Notes: generated from the letters alone by a model not told the origin. A stretch of DNA of 64,000 nt from Paludibacter sp. UBA6032 (GCA_002427885.1 DIZI01000021.1:215181-279180); one strand, 5' to 3'. Positions 37,521-47,104 are shown, counted from the first letter of the stretch. Numbers and translations: made by a program.

Positions 37521-38123
37521 ATGAAAACAATAGATACAAAAGGACAGCTCTGCCCTGCTCCTTTGATTTTAGCAAAAAAAGGAATTCAGGAAGCCGCTGC
37601 CGGCGAAGAAATTGAAATTCTTACCGACAATGAAACATCGTTTCATAATTTAAAGAATTATTTGAAAGAACTAAAACTTACACCTACAATCAGAACGGAA
37701 GGAAATGTGCATATGCTAACGATTAATAAAACGGAAGTCTTATCGGATTACCCGTCTCCCGAATCTTTTTGTGCTGCTCCAACCAGTTCAAATTTTGTTG
37801 TGGCTATTAAATCGGAATTTATGGGAACCGGAGATGATGAAATTGGTCATTTTTTAATGGAAGCTTTTTTAGATTCACTCAATGAATCGGATAAATTACC
37901 ATCCGCCATACTTTTATATAACAGTGGCGTTAAAATAGCCCTTAAAGAAACAGTAACAGCCCGATCATTACAGACATTGGAAAATATTGGTATTCCGATT
38001 TATGCCTGTGGGAAATGTCTGGAGTATTATAACATAAAAGATTTGATAGCGGTGGGCATGGTTAGTAATATGTTTACAATAACTAAACATCTGACTGAAG
38101 CAGGTCATATAATCTATCCCTAA
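37521..38123 (+). CDS. yedF: Selenium metabolism protein YedF (TusA-like plus DsrE-like)
   Basis: About 200 residues from the ATG at 37521, four bases after the mnmH stop; the longer frame from 37443 overlaps mnmH and is not needed. An N-terminal TusA-like domain contains the CPAPLILAKKG motif with its conserved Cys, and the C-terminal domain is DsrE/F-like with VKIALKETVTARSL and YACGKCLEYY. Its precise role is not settled; it is found with selD and is thought to help deliver selenium. Position between mnmH and selD fits this. Confidence 0.92.
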   Translation: MKTIDTKGQLCPAPLILAKKGIQEAAAGEEIEILTDNETSFHNLKNYLKELKLTPTIRTEGNVHMLTINKTEVLSDYPSPESFCAAPTSSNFVVAIKSEFMGTGDDEIGHFLMEAFLDSLNESDKLPSAILLYNSGVKIALKETVTARSLQTLENIGIPIYACGKCLEYYNIKDLIAVGMVSNMFTITKHLTEAGHIIYP

Positions 38124-38150
38124 TTAATTTTTTTTTAAGTATTAAAATTT

Positions 38151-39194
38151 ATGACTACATCTTCCTTTGATTTATTAAGTACCTGTGCTTCCGGAGGTTG
38201 TTCGGCTAAACTTAATCCTGCTGCACTTACCGATTTATTGTCTTCAATCCCCTTGATAAAAGATGCCCGTATCATGGTGGATATTGAAACTCATGATGAT
38301 GCCGGTGTGTACCGCTTAAACGATGATATAGCGTTAATTGTGACCACCGATTTCTTTCCTCCGGTTTGCTCGGATGCCTTTACTTTCGGACAGATTGCTG
38401 CAGCCAATGCATTGAGTGATATTTATGCGATGGGAGGCACACCTTTGCTCTCTTTAAACCTCACCATGTTTCCATCAAAAGACATTCCGCTGGAAGTTCT
38501 CAGAAATATTCTTGCAGGTGGACAAGAAAAGATAAATGAATCAGGAGCTTTTACTATGGGCGGACATACGATTGATGATAATCCACCCAAATATGGACTG
38601 GCTGTGGTTGGAACTGTTCATCCGGATAAATTAATTACGAATGCAGGATTAAAAGCCGGTCAACTTCTTATCCTTACAAAACCTTTGGGTGTAGGCATCC
38701 TTATGGCTGCACAACGCATGGGCCTGACCAGTGAAGATACTTACAATCTGGCGTTGGAACAAATGAAAATGCTCAACAAAGCCGGAGCCGTTTGTATGCA
38801 ACAGTTTGGAGTAAAAGGAGCAACCGATGTGACCGGATTCGGTTTATTGGGTCATGCACTCAAAATGGCAGAAGCTTCGGATGTCAGTATTCAGATTTCA
38901 CTTGGTTCTTTACCTGTGCTGCCTCAGGTCATGACTTTACTGGTATCAGGCTGCATCCCCGGAGCTGCATTTCGTAATGCCGACTTTGTAAAAAAGCATG
39001 TGTTTTATGCTCCTTCATGTTCGGTAGAACAAAAAATGCTGGCCTGCGATGCACAAACTTCAGGCGGATTACTGATGGCCGTGGATACCAATAAAGCTAA
39101 TGACTTGATAGCGGCTTTAAAGATAGTTCATCCTCAGGCCTGCATTATCGGGGAAGTAACATCCCGTAGGAGTAAAAGTATTTACTGCCTCTAA
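38151..39194 (+). CDS. selD: Selenide, water dikinase (selenophosphate synthase)
   Basis: Makes selenophosphate from selenide and ATP, the selenium donor for MnmH. 347 residues. The N-terminal active loop CASGGCSAK has Cys17 and Lys20, the same positions as the catalytic pair in E. coli SelD, so this is the cysteine rather than the selenocysteine form. Nucleotide-binding segments DDAGVYRLNDDIALIVTTDFFPP, GQIAAANALSDIYAMGG, GGHTIDD, GATDVTGFGLLGH and the C-terminal CDAQTSGGLL are all present. Ends the operon 27 bases after yedF; no strong terminator before the convergent gene. Confidence 0.97.
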   Translation: MTTSSFDLLSTCASGGCSAKLNPAALTDLLSSIPLIKDARIMVDIETHDDAGVYRLNDDIALIVTTDFFPPVCSDAFTFGQIAAANALSDIYAMGGTPLLSLNLTMFPSKDIPLEVLRNILAGGQEKINESGAFTMGGHTIDDNPPKYGLAVVGTVHPDKLITNAGLKAGQLLILTKPLGVGILMAAQRMGLTSEDTYNLALEQMKMLNKAGAVCMQQFGVKGATDVTGFGLLGHALKMAEASDVSIQISLGSLPVLPQVMTLLVSGCIPGAAFRNADFVKKHVFYAPSCSVEQKMLACDAQTSGGLLMAVDTNKANDLIAALKIVHPQACIIGEVTSRRSKSIYCL

Positions 39195-39224
39195 ATAGAC
39201 AAATATATAAACTTTCCCCAAATT

Positions 39225-41291
39225 TCAAAAATTCCATTTTAATAAAAAACGAATATCCGTTTTACGATTTCCGGAAATTGTCTCATTTCCTGTACTTAAT
39301 GATTCTCGATCATCAGCATACACCGTTTGGGCAATTTTAAACCAAAAAGAAAGACTTTTATTCAAATTATAGCGTAGGTTCAGGTAATACCGGCTTCCCA
39401 ATCCGAAATACATGGGAATGGAAAAAGCATACAACACATCCTTTTCGTACGAATAAAAACGGTTTTCGTAGTTGACTGCATCAAAAAATTGATATCTCAC
39501 ATCAATTGCGAGTGGAATAGTAGAAAAAGTGTAACTTAAATCCTGTGAAGCAATAATCCCATATGTCGGGGCATCAGCCTGTCGGACAAGATTTCCTTCC
39601 AGTACATTTTTAAATCTGAAATTACGGAATGAATAACTCAGATTGTAACGCAGCGAAGTCTTCTGAACAGGTACAACAAGAGGCATTACAGTTATTGTAC
39701 CTGAAAGATTACTTTGTTTTTCCTCGTATTTAAATCGCCAAAACATCGCAATGTTTCGTTGTGCTGCATAATCTATCTGAAGAAGATAGTCTGCCCCGAC
39801 ATAAGGAGCATCTATGCCATACTTTGGCCAGACAAAGCGATAACTATCAGCATAAGCAGCAATTTTCCATCTTCTGAACGGACGAATTTCTGTACCCAGA
39901 TACCAACCGCTTTCATTATTAATTCGTGAGGTTTCCGAAAAAGCAGTCGCATAAAAGGTGTCAAATTCAGGCGAATAATATCGATGGAGTGTAACAAGAC
40001 TTACCTGTGATATTGGTGTGACAATAAATCCGTTTATCGTGGCTATAGACCCGTTACCAGTCATAGCTGTTTCGCCAAAAAGATTAAGTTTATACCACCG
40101 CATTCGGTAGTGAATACCGGCAGTTGTTTGTTGATTACCCGAAAAGTAGAAATAATTATAAACCGATTTGTCCGGCTCTAATTTAGAATTAAATATTGTA
40201 TGAACAGCAGTTAATCCAATTTGAAAATTTGAGAATGTATATGTCGCATTACCTCCCATGACCTGCTGACTGACTGTCTGTTTTTTACTCAGCTCTGAAA
40301 TAGTTCGGTGCAGGCCTGTTTTGTACAGGCTCGAAAAGGCCCCATTCACGGTGTCACCATCAATCATTTTATTTGAATAAAAAGCAGTCAGGTCAAACTT
40401 CCCCAATTGAACTGTAGCACCTGCACCCCGGAAAAAATTAGTTTCATCGGTAGAACCATACTTTTTTAATCCCGAATTCCGTGATGTAACATTAAGAACA
40501 TAGGACGATTTCCCCATTCCAAATTCCGGCCGAAGAACCAAACCCATTCCAAAATTTGCACGGAAATCTCCAATGACGAGTGATTTCATTTTTCCAATAT
40601 CATTTATCAGCGCATAACCCGAATAAGAATCATATCCGGTATGAGTTGATCCCAAAAATTGTTCTCCTGCATCTTTTTCGGCCGTTATTCCAATAAAAAT
40701 CCGATCCTTTAAATGATAACGATATCTCAACGAATGATAAAGTGAGTTTCCCAGGTAATTTTTTACATTTGTTTCAGTTGCACCTTCATCCTCTTCGGGC
40801 AAAAACCGGTACCCTTCTTTCGTTTCAACACCCTGATCCGATCGGAAGAATAATTCATGCTTTCCATATTGAAGCAAATCGTGCCAATAAATCTTCTTGA
40901 TTGTTTCGCCGGATTCACCCACGTTTACAAAAGGCAATATACGTCTTATATCCGTCATATCCAGTCCTTCAATTAATTGCAGTTCGTAAATGCTTTGAAT
41001 TTTCCCAAACTGATAACTATATGCAAGAATACTTTCCACCTGAGAAACGGATAAGAAACGCAGTTTTTCTAATTCTTCTTTTGTTGTTTGATTTAAATTA
41101 ATTGGATTTTCGGCACAATACATCAACTCTTCATAAAAAGTATCATAATCGATGTCCACTTCACTTTCAGCTGCATACTGCTCAAAAATATCAGCTATCA
41201 ACTGTTCGGTTGTAGTTATTGCGTCCTGTGCACTTAATGAAAATGTGCCAAGAATAAAAACGCAAAACAAACAAATGACTATACGTTTCAC
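39225..41291 (-). CDS. Outer-membrane barrel protein with N-terminal helix-hairpin-helix
   Basis: 688 residues with signal peptide (to about 22). Near residues 58-125 it carries helix-hairpin-helix motifs (NPINLNQTTKEELEKLRFLS; SIYELQLIEGLDMTDIRRILPFV) of the ComEA type. The remainder (about 150-688) is rich in alternating strands such as LFFRSDQG, YRYHLKDRIFIGITAEKD, RANFGMGLVLRPEFG, and ends RFLLKWNF, as in a large outer-membrane barrel. This pairing is a recurrent Bacteroidota family of unknown function; DNA or protein uptake is only a guess. It follows the PorV-like gene with a 61-base gap. Confidence 0.75.
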   Translation of the reverse strand: MKRIVICLFCVFILGTFSLSAQDAITTTEQLIADIFEQYAAESEVDIDYDTFYEELMYCAENPINLNQTTKEELEKLRFLSVSQVESILAYSYQFGKIQSIYELQLIEGLDMTDIRRILPFVNVGESGETIKKIYWHDLLQYGKHELFFRSDQGVETKEGYRFLPEEDEGATETNVKNYLGNSLYHSLRYRYHLKDRIFIGITAEKDAGEQFLGSTHTGYDSYSGYALINDIGKMKSLVIGDFRANFGMGLVLRPEFGMGKSSYVLNVTSRNSGLKKYGSTDETNFFRGAGATVQLGKFDLTAFYSNKMIDGDTVNGAFSSLYKTGLHRTISELSKKQTVSQQVMGGNATYTFSNFQIGLTAVHTIFNSKLEPDKSVYNYFYFSGNQQTTAGIHYRMRWYKLNLFGETAMTGNGSIATINGFIVTPISQVSLVTLHRYYSPEFDTFYATAFSETSRINNESGWYLGTEIRPFRRWKIAAYADSYRFVWPKYGIDAPYVGADYLLQIDYAAQRNIAMFWRFKYEEKQSNLSGTITVMPLVVPVQKTSLRYNLSYSFRNFRFKNVLEGNLVRQADAPTYGIIASQDLSYTFSTIPLAIDVRYQFFDAVNYENRFYSYEKDVLYAFSIPMYFGLGSRYYLNLRYNLNKSLSFWFKIAQTVYADDRESLSTGNETISGNRKTDIRFLLKWNF

Positions 41292-41352
41292 AACAATAAA
41301 TGGGGTTTCAGGTTATATCCACTTCATTTCTAGGTGCATGTTTTAAAAGGTA

Positions 41353-42171
41353 TTATTTGGAGAACCGGTATTTTACCGATGCAAATGTATTCAGTCCAAG
41401 CAAAGGATGTAATTCACAGTTTAAATCCAGTACAAATGATCCTGCATTGCATCCAAATCCGAGACAGGGAACTAAATAGTCGGATCCATAAACTCCCAAC
41501 TTTATGTTCAGATTTTGTAACATCCGATATTCAAACCCTGTTGCAAAACGATAATTACTACTCACCTCCTTGTCAATTTGAGTAAGCCAAACCAACTCCG
41601 GTGAGAAAAAAAACTCCGACCCCAAACTAAAAACAGAAGGGATACGTTTTATAGTATAAACAGAATGAATATTGCTTTGGAATGGATTAAATGCATTGAA
41701 ACCAATGCTAAAGTTTGAAGAAAGCCGGGTGGATAAACCAACCTGTGGTAACAAGGTACCCCGATAAGAATTTGATGCATTAAAATAGACTGTATAGTAA
41801 ACAAACTGCATGCCCATGGAAAATTTGTCTGAGAAATTACGTGCGAAACTGATACCTACCAGCATTTCGTGATAGAGCGAATAGCCAAAATGAGAGAAGG
41901 ATAAACCGGCATTCACTATCTTCGACGAAAAACCGGCCTGTATGCTTTTGGTTGAAAGCTCTGAAAGCAAATATCGGTTTTCATATTGAAGCCCAAGTTC
42001 AGTTTCCTGTACATAGCCTAACATAGCCGGGTTATTAAATGCCGCCCAATTATGTGTATCGGCAACGGAAGTCTGAGCAATAGATTTAGATGCAGGAACG
42101 ACTCCGGATATTTGAGCAAGGATACATTGATTAAAAAAAATCAGTATCAGCCAGAAAATGATTTTTTTCAT
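41353..42171 (-). CDS. Outer-membrane protein, PorV/FadL-like barrel
   Basis: 272 residues from the ATG at 42171 (MKKIIFWLILIFF), with a signal peptide to about residue 20. The following segment SVADTHNWAAFNNPAMLGYVQETELGLQYENRYLLSEL, with its FNNPA motif, resembles the N terminus of PorV/UPF0164-type barrels, and the rest is made of beta-strands (GLSFSHFGYSLYHEMLVGISFARN, MGMQFVYYTVYFN). It ends with SVKYRFSK, a typical final barrel strand. PorV proteins shuttle T9SS cargo, but this one is shorter and the assignment is not certain. Confidence 0.65.
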   Translation of the reverse strand: MKKIIFWLILIFFNQCILAQISGVVPASKSIAQTSVADTHNWAAFNNPAMLGYVQETELGLQYENRYLLSELSTKSIQAGFSSKIVNAGLSFSHFGYSLYHEMLVGISFARNFSDKFSMGMQFVYYTVYFNASNSYRGTLLPQVGLSTRLSSNFSIGFNAFNPFQSNIHSVYTIKRIPSVFSLGSEFFFSPELVWLTQIDKEVSSNYRFATGFEYRMLQNLNIKLGVYGSDYLVPCLGFGCNAGSFVLDLNCELHPLLGLNTFASVKYRFSK

Positions 42172-42347
42172 AGTTATCAAAGATTTAGGTTTAAAAATCT
42201 GAAAACAAAGAGAACAAAATCACAAATAAGACATCAAAATTATAAAAATTTTACGAATTAACAACGATTGTTTAAAAAAACATTCATTTGGAACAAAATT
42301 TGTCTATTTGCATACATCATAATGATTTATTATCTAATTTTGCATCG

Positions 42348-42956
42348 ATGAAAAATAGATTTATCATTCTAATCACTGCAGTAATTTTTATTTCTTTTAC
42401 AAATATTTCTGCACAGAAAACCCATGATTATGTACCACCTGGCGGAGCACGGCTCATGGTACAAATTGATGGGAATGATACAATATTGCTTGCTTTCCTG
42501 CATGATATCTGGATTTTTCCACGGAATAACTTTAAGAATAAGGCTCAGGAACAATATTTTTGGCGGACAGTGAGGGATGTGAAGAAAACTTTGCCTTTTG
42601 CCAAGCTGGTTGCAAGTGAATTAACCAAAACAAATTTGCAGTTGGCAGCTTTGCCAAGCGACCGGGATCGGAAAAAATATCTTAGTCAATTTGAAAAAGA
42701 AGTTTTGAAAAAATATGAAGGAGATTTGAAAAAGATGTCCATCAATCAGGGAAGATTGCTCCTGAAGCTTATTGACAGGGAATGCGATCAAACGTCCTAT
42801 GACCTGATAAAAGTTTATCGTGGTAGTATTACTGCATTTTTTTGGCAAGGTGTGGCACGTATATTCGGATCAAATTTAAAAGATGATTATGACGCCTCCG
42901 ATAAAGATAAAATGCTGGAAAGAGTAATATTGTTAGTAGAGGCTGGACAGCTTTAA
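42348..42956 (+). CDS. DUF4294-like exported protein
   Basis: 202 residues from the ATG at 42348 (MKNRFIILITAVIFISFTNISAQ), a signal peptide; the frame upstream from 42288 overlaps a likely promoter. The body contains VQIDGNDTILLAFLHDIWIFP and YFWRTVRDVKKTLPFAK, patterns of the Bacteroidota DUF4294 family, and is mostly helical and basic. A -7-like TAATTTTG lies at 42335-42342, very close to the ATG. Function unknown; probably periplasmic or envelope. Confidence 0.75.
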   Translation: MKNRFIILITAVIFISFTNISAQKTHDYVPPGGARLMVQIDGNDTILLAFLHDIWIFPRNNFKNKAQEQYFWRTVRDVKKTLPFAKLVASELTKTNLQLAALPSDRDRKKYLSQFEKEVLKKYEGDLKKMSINQGRLLLKLIDRECDQTSYDLIKVYRGSITAFFWQGVARIFGSNLKDDYDASDKDKMLERVILLVEAGQL

Positions 42957-43053
42957 AAATCTAACTGGATTCTTGTCATCTGTATTTCTCTGCTAATAAG
43001 ACCGCAGCATGCAGCCATAAACTTATATCTGACATTCTTATAAGTCGGAAAAA

Positions 43054-43776
43054 TCAGGGAGTTTCCAAATCATCCGCTTTTGTCAGGATTTTTTCCCCTT
43101 TACGATAATAATAAATCAATCCAAACGAATTGCATTTCATTAAACGAGTATAGGGTCTTTCGTCTTTGTAATTCGATTCCACCTGATTCCATATATCCAA
43201 AATTATCAAATCTCCTTGTTCACGTAAACTAACCAGTTCTTCCCAATTACGATTAGTTGTGTTCTGATATTGTTTTTGGGTTGATTTATATTCTTTGAAT
43301 ACTTCGTAGTGAACTTTTACTTTGGCAATTGCAGGATTATATATGGGTAATCCACCGTTTCTGATTCGTTCATTTTCTCCATCAATAATGCATTTACCCC
43401 AATGAAGTAATGAAGCTTCGGTACTTAAATCCGGAACCGTGTGGACATTGGGATCTAATTGATAAAAGAGTTTGTGATCTTTTTTGATATCGCCCCGGAT
43501 AACAGAAAGATTAAAGACCTGAATGAAGTGGGAGATGTATAAGCGGGCATTATGCACTATTTGCTGATAGCGTTTATTTGCAGAAACCTGACTTTCGAGA
43601 GTTTGTTGATATTGAATCAACTGCTTTTCGAAAATGCTGAGATATGTTTTGGCTTCGTGTAGGGTTTTATAAGCGATAACCTGTTCTCCAAAATTTTGTT
43701 TATCGGCTTGTTGAATCGCTGTACGCAAAGCACGCAAACGAGCTTGATCTGTATTGGGTAATCTCCGGTAAGGCAT
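43054..43776 (-). CDS. Hypothetical cytoplasmic protein
   Basis: 240 residues without signal peptide or membrane helix. The first half is helical and coiled-coil-like (RALRTAIQQADKQNFGEQVIAYKTLHEAKTYLSIFEKQLIQYQQTLESQV), followed by a His/Tyr-rich helix (NARLYISHFIQVFNLSVIRGDIKKD) and a tail that ends in CNSFGLIYYYRKGEKILTKADDLETP. No family or catalytic motif recognised. Stands alone, convergent with the DUF4294 gene; short AT-rich repeats precede its start. Confidence 0.65.
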   Translation of the reverse strand: MPYRRLPNTDQARLRALRTAIQQADKQNFGEQVIAYKTLHEAKTYLSIFEKQLIQYQQTLESQVSANKRYQQIVHNARLYISHFIQVFNLSVIRGDIKKDHKLFYQLDPNVHTVPDLSTEASLLHWGKCIIDGENERIRNGGLPIYNPAIAKVKVHYEVFKEYKSTQKQYQNTTNRNWEELVSLREQGDLIILDIWNQVESNYKDERPYTRLMKCNSFGLIYYYRKGEKILTKADDLETP

Positions 43777-43780
43777 GTTA

Positions 43781-43865
43781 TTTACAATTTATAATTTGCA
43801 ATCTACAATTGAAAAAAAGTTTTCGAAATTGTAATTGAAAATCGGTAATTTAGAAATTGAAAATT
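43781..43865. repeat. Degenerate ACAATT/AATTGT repeats
   Basis: Directly upstream of the hypothetical gene: repeated TTTACAATTTATAATTTGCAATC-like units on one side and AAATTGTAATTGAAA-like units on the other, partly inverted around a GAAAAAAAGTTTTC centre. Same style as the repeats at 24105 and 28001. Confidence 0.55.
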
Positions 43866-43890
43866 CACTCTTGCCCGCAAAGATAAAAAA

Positions 43891-44868
43891 TTATTCTTGT
43901 CGAAACATTAAATTTTCGGCTAAATTTCTCAATTCTTGCTTTTTATTGCTCAAAACAGTCACTTTTTCGAGTTTTGCGATGCCCTCTGTATAAAAAAACT
44001 GCATCTTGTCTTCGCAAATTTGTTTTACTCCGAGTTGATTGTAAAGCGAAGTTATACCTGTTATTTTGTCATTTCCCGATTTTTCATCCGAAATGTTTAA
44101 CCAATATTGCAATGCAAGGGCGCCCTGATTTTTCGCCAGCTTAAGTGCTTGTATTAACAAATAGGTTTTTTTGTTACAAAGAATATCGCCTCCAATTTTC
44201 TTTCCAAATTTTGCTTCGTTGCCATATACATCAAGCAAATCGTCTTTCAACTGAAATGCCATACCAATATTAATTCCAAAATCGTAAAGTAACTGTGCAT
44301 CCTTCTCTCCTGCTCCACCGATCCAGGCTCCAATCTGGAGTGAGGCACCCAGTAAAACGGCCGTTTTCAAACGGATCATCTCTAAATATTCTTCTGCTTC
44401 AACATCGTCGCGTTGTTCAAATTCCACGTCATATTGCTGACCTTCACAAATTTCAGCTGCCGTTCGGGAAAACAAATCTAATGTCCGCTTCAATTGGTTA
44501 TCTGGAGTCTTAGCTATAAATTGGTAGGACGCAATTTGCATAACATCACCTGAAAGTATGGCGGTATTGTCATCCCATTTTTTGTGCACGGTTGGTTTTC
44601 CCCGGCGAACATCTGCACGGTCCATAATATCGTCATGCAACAAGGTAAAATTGTGAAATATCTCCAGTCCGAGCGCCGAATTAATTGCTGGACGGACATC
44701 GTCTGAAAACAGGTTACAGGCCATCAGCGCCAATGCCGGACGAATACGTTTTCCTCCTAACGAAAGCACATAACCGATTGGTTCGTACAATCCTTGCGGG
44801 TCTTTGCTCCAGTTGATTTTATTCAGCTCGGAGGAAATTAGTTGGGATATTTCGTTGAAGGTTTTCAT
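43891..44868 (-). CDS. Polyprenyl diphosphate synthase
   Basis: Trans-isoprenyl diphosphate synthase that chains isopentenyl units, for example for menaquinone side chains. About 325 residues from the ATG at 44868 (MKTFNEISQLI). Marks: GGKRIRPALALMA, the first Asp-rich motif LLHDDIMDRADVRRGKPTVH, the GDVMQIASYQ segment, and the second motif FQLKDDLLDVYGN followed by GKKIGGDI. The residues before the first Asp motif (EIFHNFTLLHDD) allow chain lengths of C15-C40; product length cannot be set by eye. Downstream of ddl on the same strand with a 97-base gap. Confidence 0.93.
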   Translation of the reverse strand: MKTFNEISQLISSELNKINWSKDPQGLYEPIGYVLSLGGKRIRPALALMACNLFSDDVRPAINSALGLEIFHNFTLLHDDIMDRADVRRGKPTVHKKWDDNTAILSGDVMQIASYQFIAKTPDNQLKRTLDLFSRTAAEICEGQQYDVEFEQRDDVEAEEYLEMIRLKTAVLLGASLQIGAWIGGAGEKDAQLLYDFGINIGMAFQLKDDLLDVYGNEAKFGKKIGGDILCNKKTYLLIQALKLAKNQGALALQYWLNISDEKSGNDKITGITSLYNQLGVKQICEDKMQFFYTEGIAKLEKVTVLSNKKQELRNLAENLMFRQE

Positions 44869-44965
44869 AAATTTAATTTTTGAAATCACAACTCAGGGAT
44901 TAAATTTAAAGAGAAATTTTTCGTACATTATCTCAAAAAAATTTATGCGTATGAGAAAGTAGTGA

Positions 44966-45940
44966 TTAAAATTCATTCTCAATTATATCCGTCATTACAT
45001 CTTTTATATCCAAACCGGCAGCGGCCACCTGTTGTGGGATAAAACTGGTGGCAGTCATGCCGGGAGTTGTATTTACTTCCAATAAATTAATCACATCACC
45101 TTCGGTTATGATGTAATCGATACGAACGATTCCTTTACAATCCAGAATATCATAAATAGCAGAAGTCAGTTTCTGAACCCGATCTGTCAATGAATCACTG
45201 ATTCGGGCAGGAGTGATTTCTTCCGATTCGCCTTTGTATTTAGCATCAAAATCGAAAAATTCATTATGACTTACCACTTCCGTTATAGGAAAAACAACCG
45301 ACTTCAGACTCGTTTTATAAACTCCGCAAGTAAGTTCAGTCCCCGCCATAAAGGCTTCAATTAAGACTTCTTTGCCTTCGCTAAACGCTTTGGCAATGGC
45401 CGGCTGTAATTCGTCCTGAGTTTTTACTTTAGTCACACCAAAGCTGCTTCCACCCACGTTAGGCTTCACAAAGCAGGGTAAACCTGTTTTTTCAATCACT
45501 TCCGAATTGGAAATTGATTTTCCGCTTCGCAATAAAATGGACTCAGCCACTTTTACTCCAAAACCTTTCAGGTATTGGTTACACATGAATTTATTGAAGG
45601 TGAGCGCTGATGAAAGCACACCGCATGAAGAATAAGGCATGTGTATCAGGTCAAAATAACCTTGCAAAATCCCATTTTCACCGGGTGTACCATGAATAGT
45701 AATATAAGCGAAGTCGAACACTGTTTTTTCTCCGTTACGCGAAAAGCTGAAATCATTCTTATCAAGCGTAATCTTCTCTGTATCGGACCATTCAACCTGC
45801 CAGTTTTGACCAACAATGGTCACAACGAAAATATTGTAACGTTCTTTATCCATAAAAGAATACAGTCCTGCAGCACTTTTGAGCGAAACCACTACTTCCG
45901 ATGAATCGCCGCCGGCGACTATAGCTATGTTTTTTTTCAT
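44966..45940 (-). CDS. ddl: D-alanine--D-alanine ligase
   Basis: Joins two D-alanines with ATP for the peptidoglycan stem. 324 residues, ATP-grasp fold: N-terminal IAIVAGGDSSEVVVSLKSA, the HGTPGENGILQGYFDLIHMPYSSCG segment, ATP-binding CFVKPNVGGSSFGVTKV, and metal-binding LLEVNTTPGMT. Lies after rluD with a gap wholly filled by a repeat copy. The set PASTA protein-rluD-ddl on one strand is usual in Bacteroidota. Confidence 0.96.
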   Translation of the reverse strand: MKKNIAIVAGGDSSEVVVSLKSAAGLYSFMDKERYNIFVVTIVGQNWQVEWSDTEKITLDKNDFSFSRNGEKTVFDFAYITIHGTPGENGILQGYFDLIHMPYSSCGVLSSALTFNKFMCNQYLKGFGVKVAESILLRSGKSISNSEVIEKTGLPCFVKPNVGGSSFGVTKVKTQDELQPAIAKAFSEGKEVLIEAFMAGTELTCGVYKTSLKSVVFPITEVVSHNEFFDFDAKYKGESEEITPARISDSLTDRVQKLTSAIYDILDCKGIVRIDYIITEGDVINLLEVNTTPGMTATSFIPQQVAAAGLDIKDVMTDIIENEF

Positions 45941-45946
45941 AATGAT

Positions 45947-46039
45947 AACCCCTAACCCCTAAAGGGGAACTAAATTTGTATTATTTTTTACAATTCATCA
46001 TTTTTAAACCTCTTATTCCCCTTTAGGGTTTAGGGGTTT
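45947..46039. repeat. Dispersed inverted repeat, CCCCTAAAGGGG family, copy 2
   Basis: The left arm CCCCTAACCCCTAAAGGGG (from 45949) and the right arm CCCCTTTAGGGTTTAGGGG (46018-46036) are near-complementary, with AT-rich sequence between. It occupies practically the whole gap between the rluD stop (46040) and the ddl start (45940). Same arm sequence as at 22315-22424. Confidence 0.85.
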
Positions 46040-47104
46040 CTATTCCATATTTTGAGCATAATTTCTCCATTTCCCAATCAACTCCTGCATATCATCCGGC
46101 AATTCGCTTTCGAAATGCATAAATTCTCCGGAACGAGGGTGTACAAACCCAAGTGTTTTTGCATGCAACGCCTGACGCGGGCAAATTTCGAAGCAATTCT
46201 TGACAAACTGTTTGTATTTGGATGCTGTTGTTCCCTTCAAAATATCATGTCCACCGTATCGTTCATCATTGAAGATTGTATGACCAATGTGTTTCATATG
46301 AACGCGAATCTGGTGTGTACGCCCGGTTTCTAAGCGGCATTCTACCAATGTTACATAAGCCATTCGCTCAATTACCTTGTAATGTGTTACAGCATATTTA
46401 GCAGCAGGATTTTCACCTTCGGGAAATACGGTGAACAACATTCTGTCGCGAGGATCACGGGCCAGAGCACCTATAATGGTACCTTCATTTTCCTTCACAT
46501 TTCCCCAGACCAGTGCCTGATAACGCCTTTGAGTTGTCTTATCAAAAAATTGTTTTCCTAGATTTGATTTTGCTTCTTCGGTTTTGGCAATAAGCAATAA
46601 ACCGGAAGTGTCTTTATCAATCCGGTGAACCAGACCAATACGCGAGTCGTTTGGATCAAACTCAGGATGATCTTTCAAGTGCCAGGCAATAGCATTAAGC
46701 AATGTGCCATCAAAGTTACCGAAACCGGGATGTACAACCAAATCAGGTTGCTTATTTACAAGCAAAATATCATCATCTTCATACACAATTTTGATGGGAA
46801 TATCTTGCGGAATTATTTCAAATTGATTCGGAGGATAAGCCAGCACTATGGTTATAATATCGTGTGGTTTGGCTCTGTAATTTGATTTAACGGATTTCCC
46901 GTTTACCAAAATATTCCCTGCATCGGCAGCTTCCTGTATCCTGTTACGGGAAGTATTGGACATACAATTCACCAGATATTTATCGACACGAACGATGGCC
47001 TGACCTTTATCCACAATAAAGCGAAAATGCTCAAAAAGTTCCTGCTCCTCTCCTGCCTCACCCAACTCATCGAATGTCGGTTCGTCCAAAAAATCGTCTG
47101 CCAT
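46040..47104 (-). CDS. rluD: 23S rRNA pseudouridine synthase, RluD family
   Basis: Converts uridines to pseudouridine in 23S rRNA helix 69 or a related site. 354 residues: an acidic leader (about 1-25), an S4 RNA-binding domain (about 30-95, VDKYLVNCMSNTSRNRIQEAADAGNILVNGK) and a catalytic domain with the Asp of RIDKDTSGLLLIAKT, the LVWGNVKENEGTI segment and RTHQIRVHMKHIGHTIFNDERYGG. Normal size. Follows the PASTA gene by 46 bases. Confidence 0.95.
   Translation of the reverse strand: MADDFLDEPTFDELGEAGEEQELFEHFRFIVDKGQAIVRVDKYLVNCMSNTSRNRIQEAADAGNILVNGKSVKSNYRAKPHDIITIVLAYPPNQFEIIPQDIPIKIVYEDDDILLVNKQPDLVVHPGFGNFDGTLLNAIAWHLKDHPEFDPNDSRIGLVHRIDKDTSGLLLIAKTEEAKSNLGKQFFDKTTQRRYQALVWGNVKENEGTIIGALARDPRDRMLFTVFPEGENPAAKYAVTHYKVIERMAYVTLVECRLETGRTHQIRVHMKHIGHTIFNDERYGGHDILKGTTASKYKQFVKNCFEICPRQALHAKTLGFVHPRSGEFMHFESELPDDMQELIGKWRNYAQNME

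Noticed and set aside
38151..39194. Possible selenocysteine (in-frame UGA) in selD
   Set aside because: The catalytic loop reads CASGGCSAK with Cys17 and no in-frame UGA.
41571..43053. Terminator between the convergent genes at 42956 and 43054
   Set aside because: Only a weak ACTTATA/TATAAGT stem near 43022-43047 without a T run.
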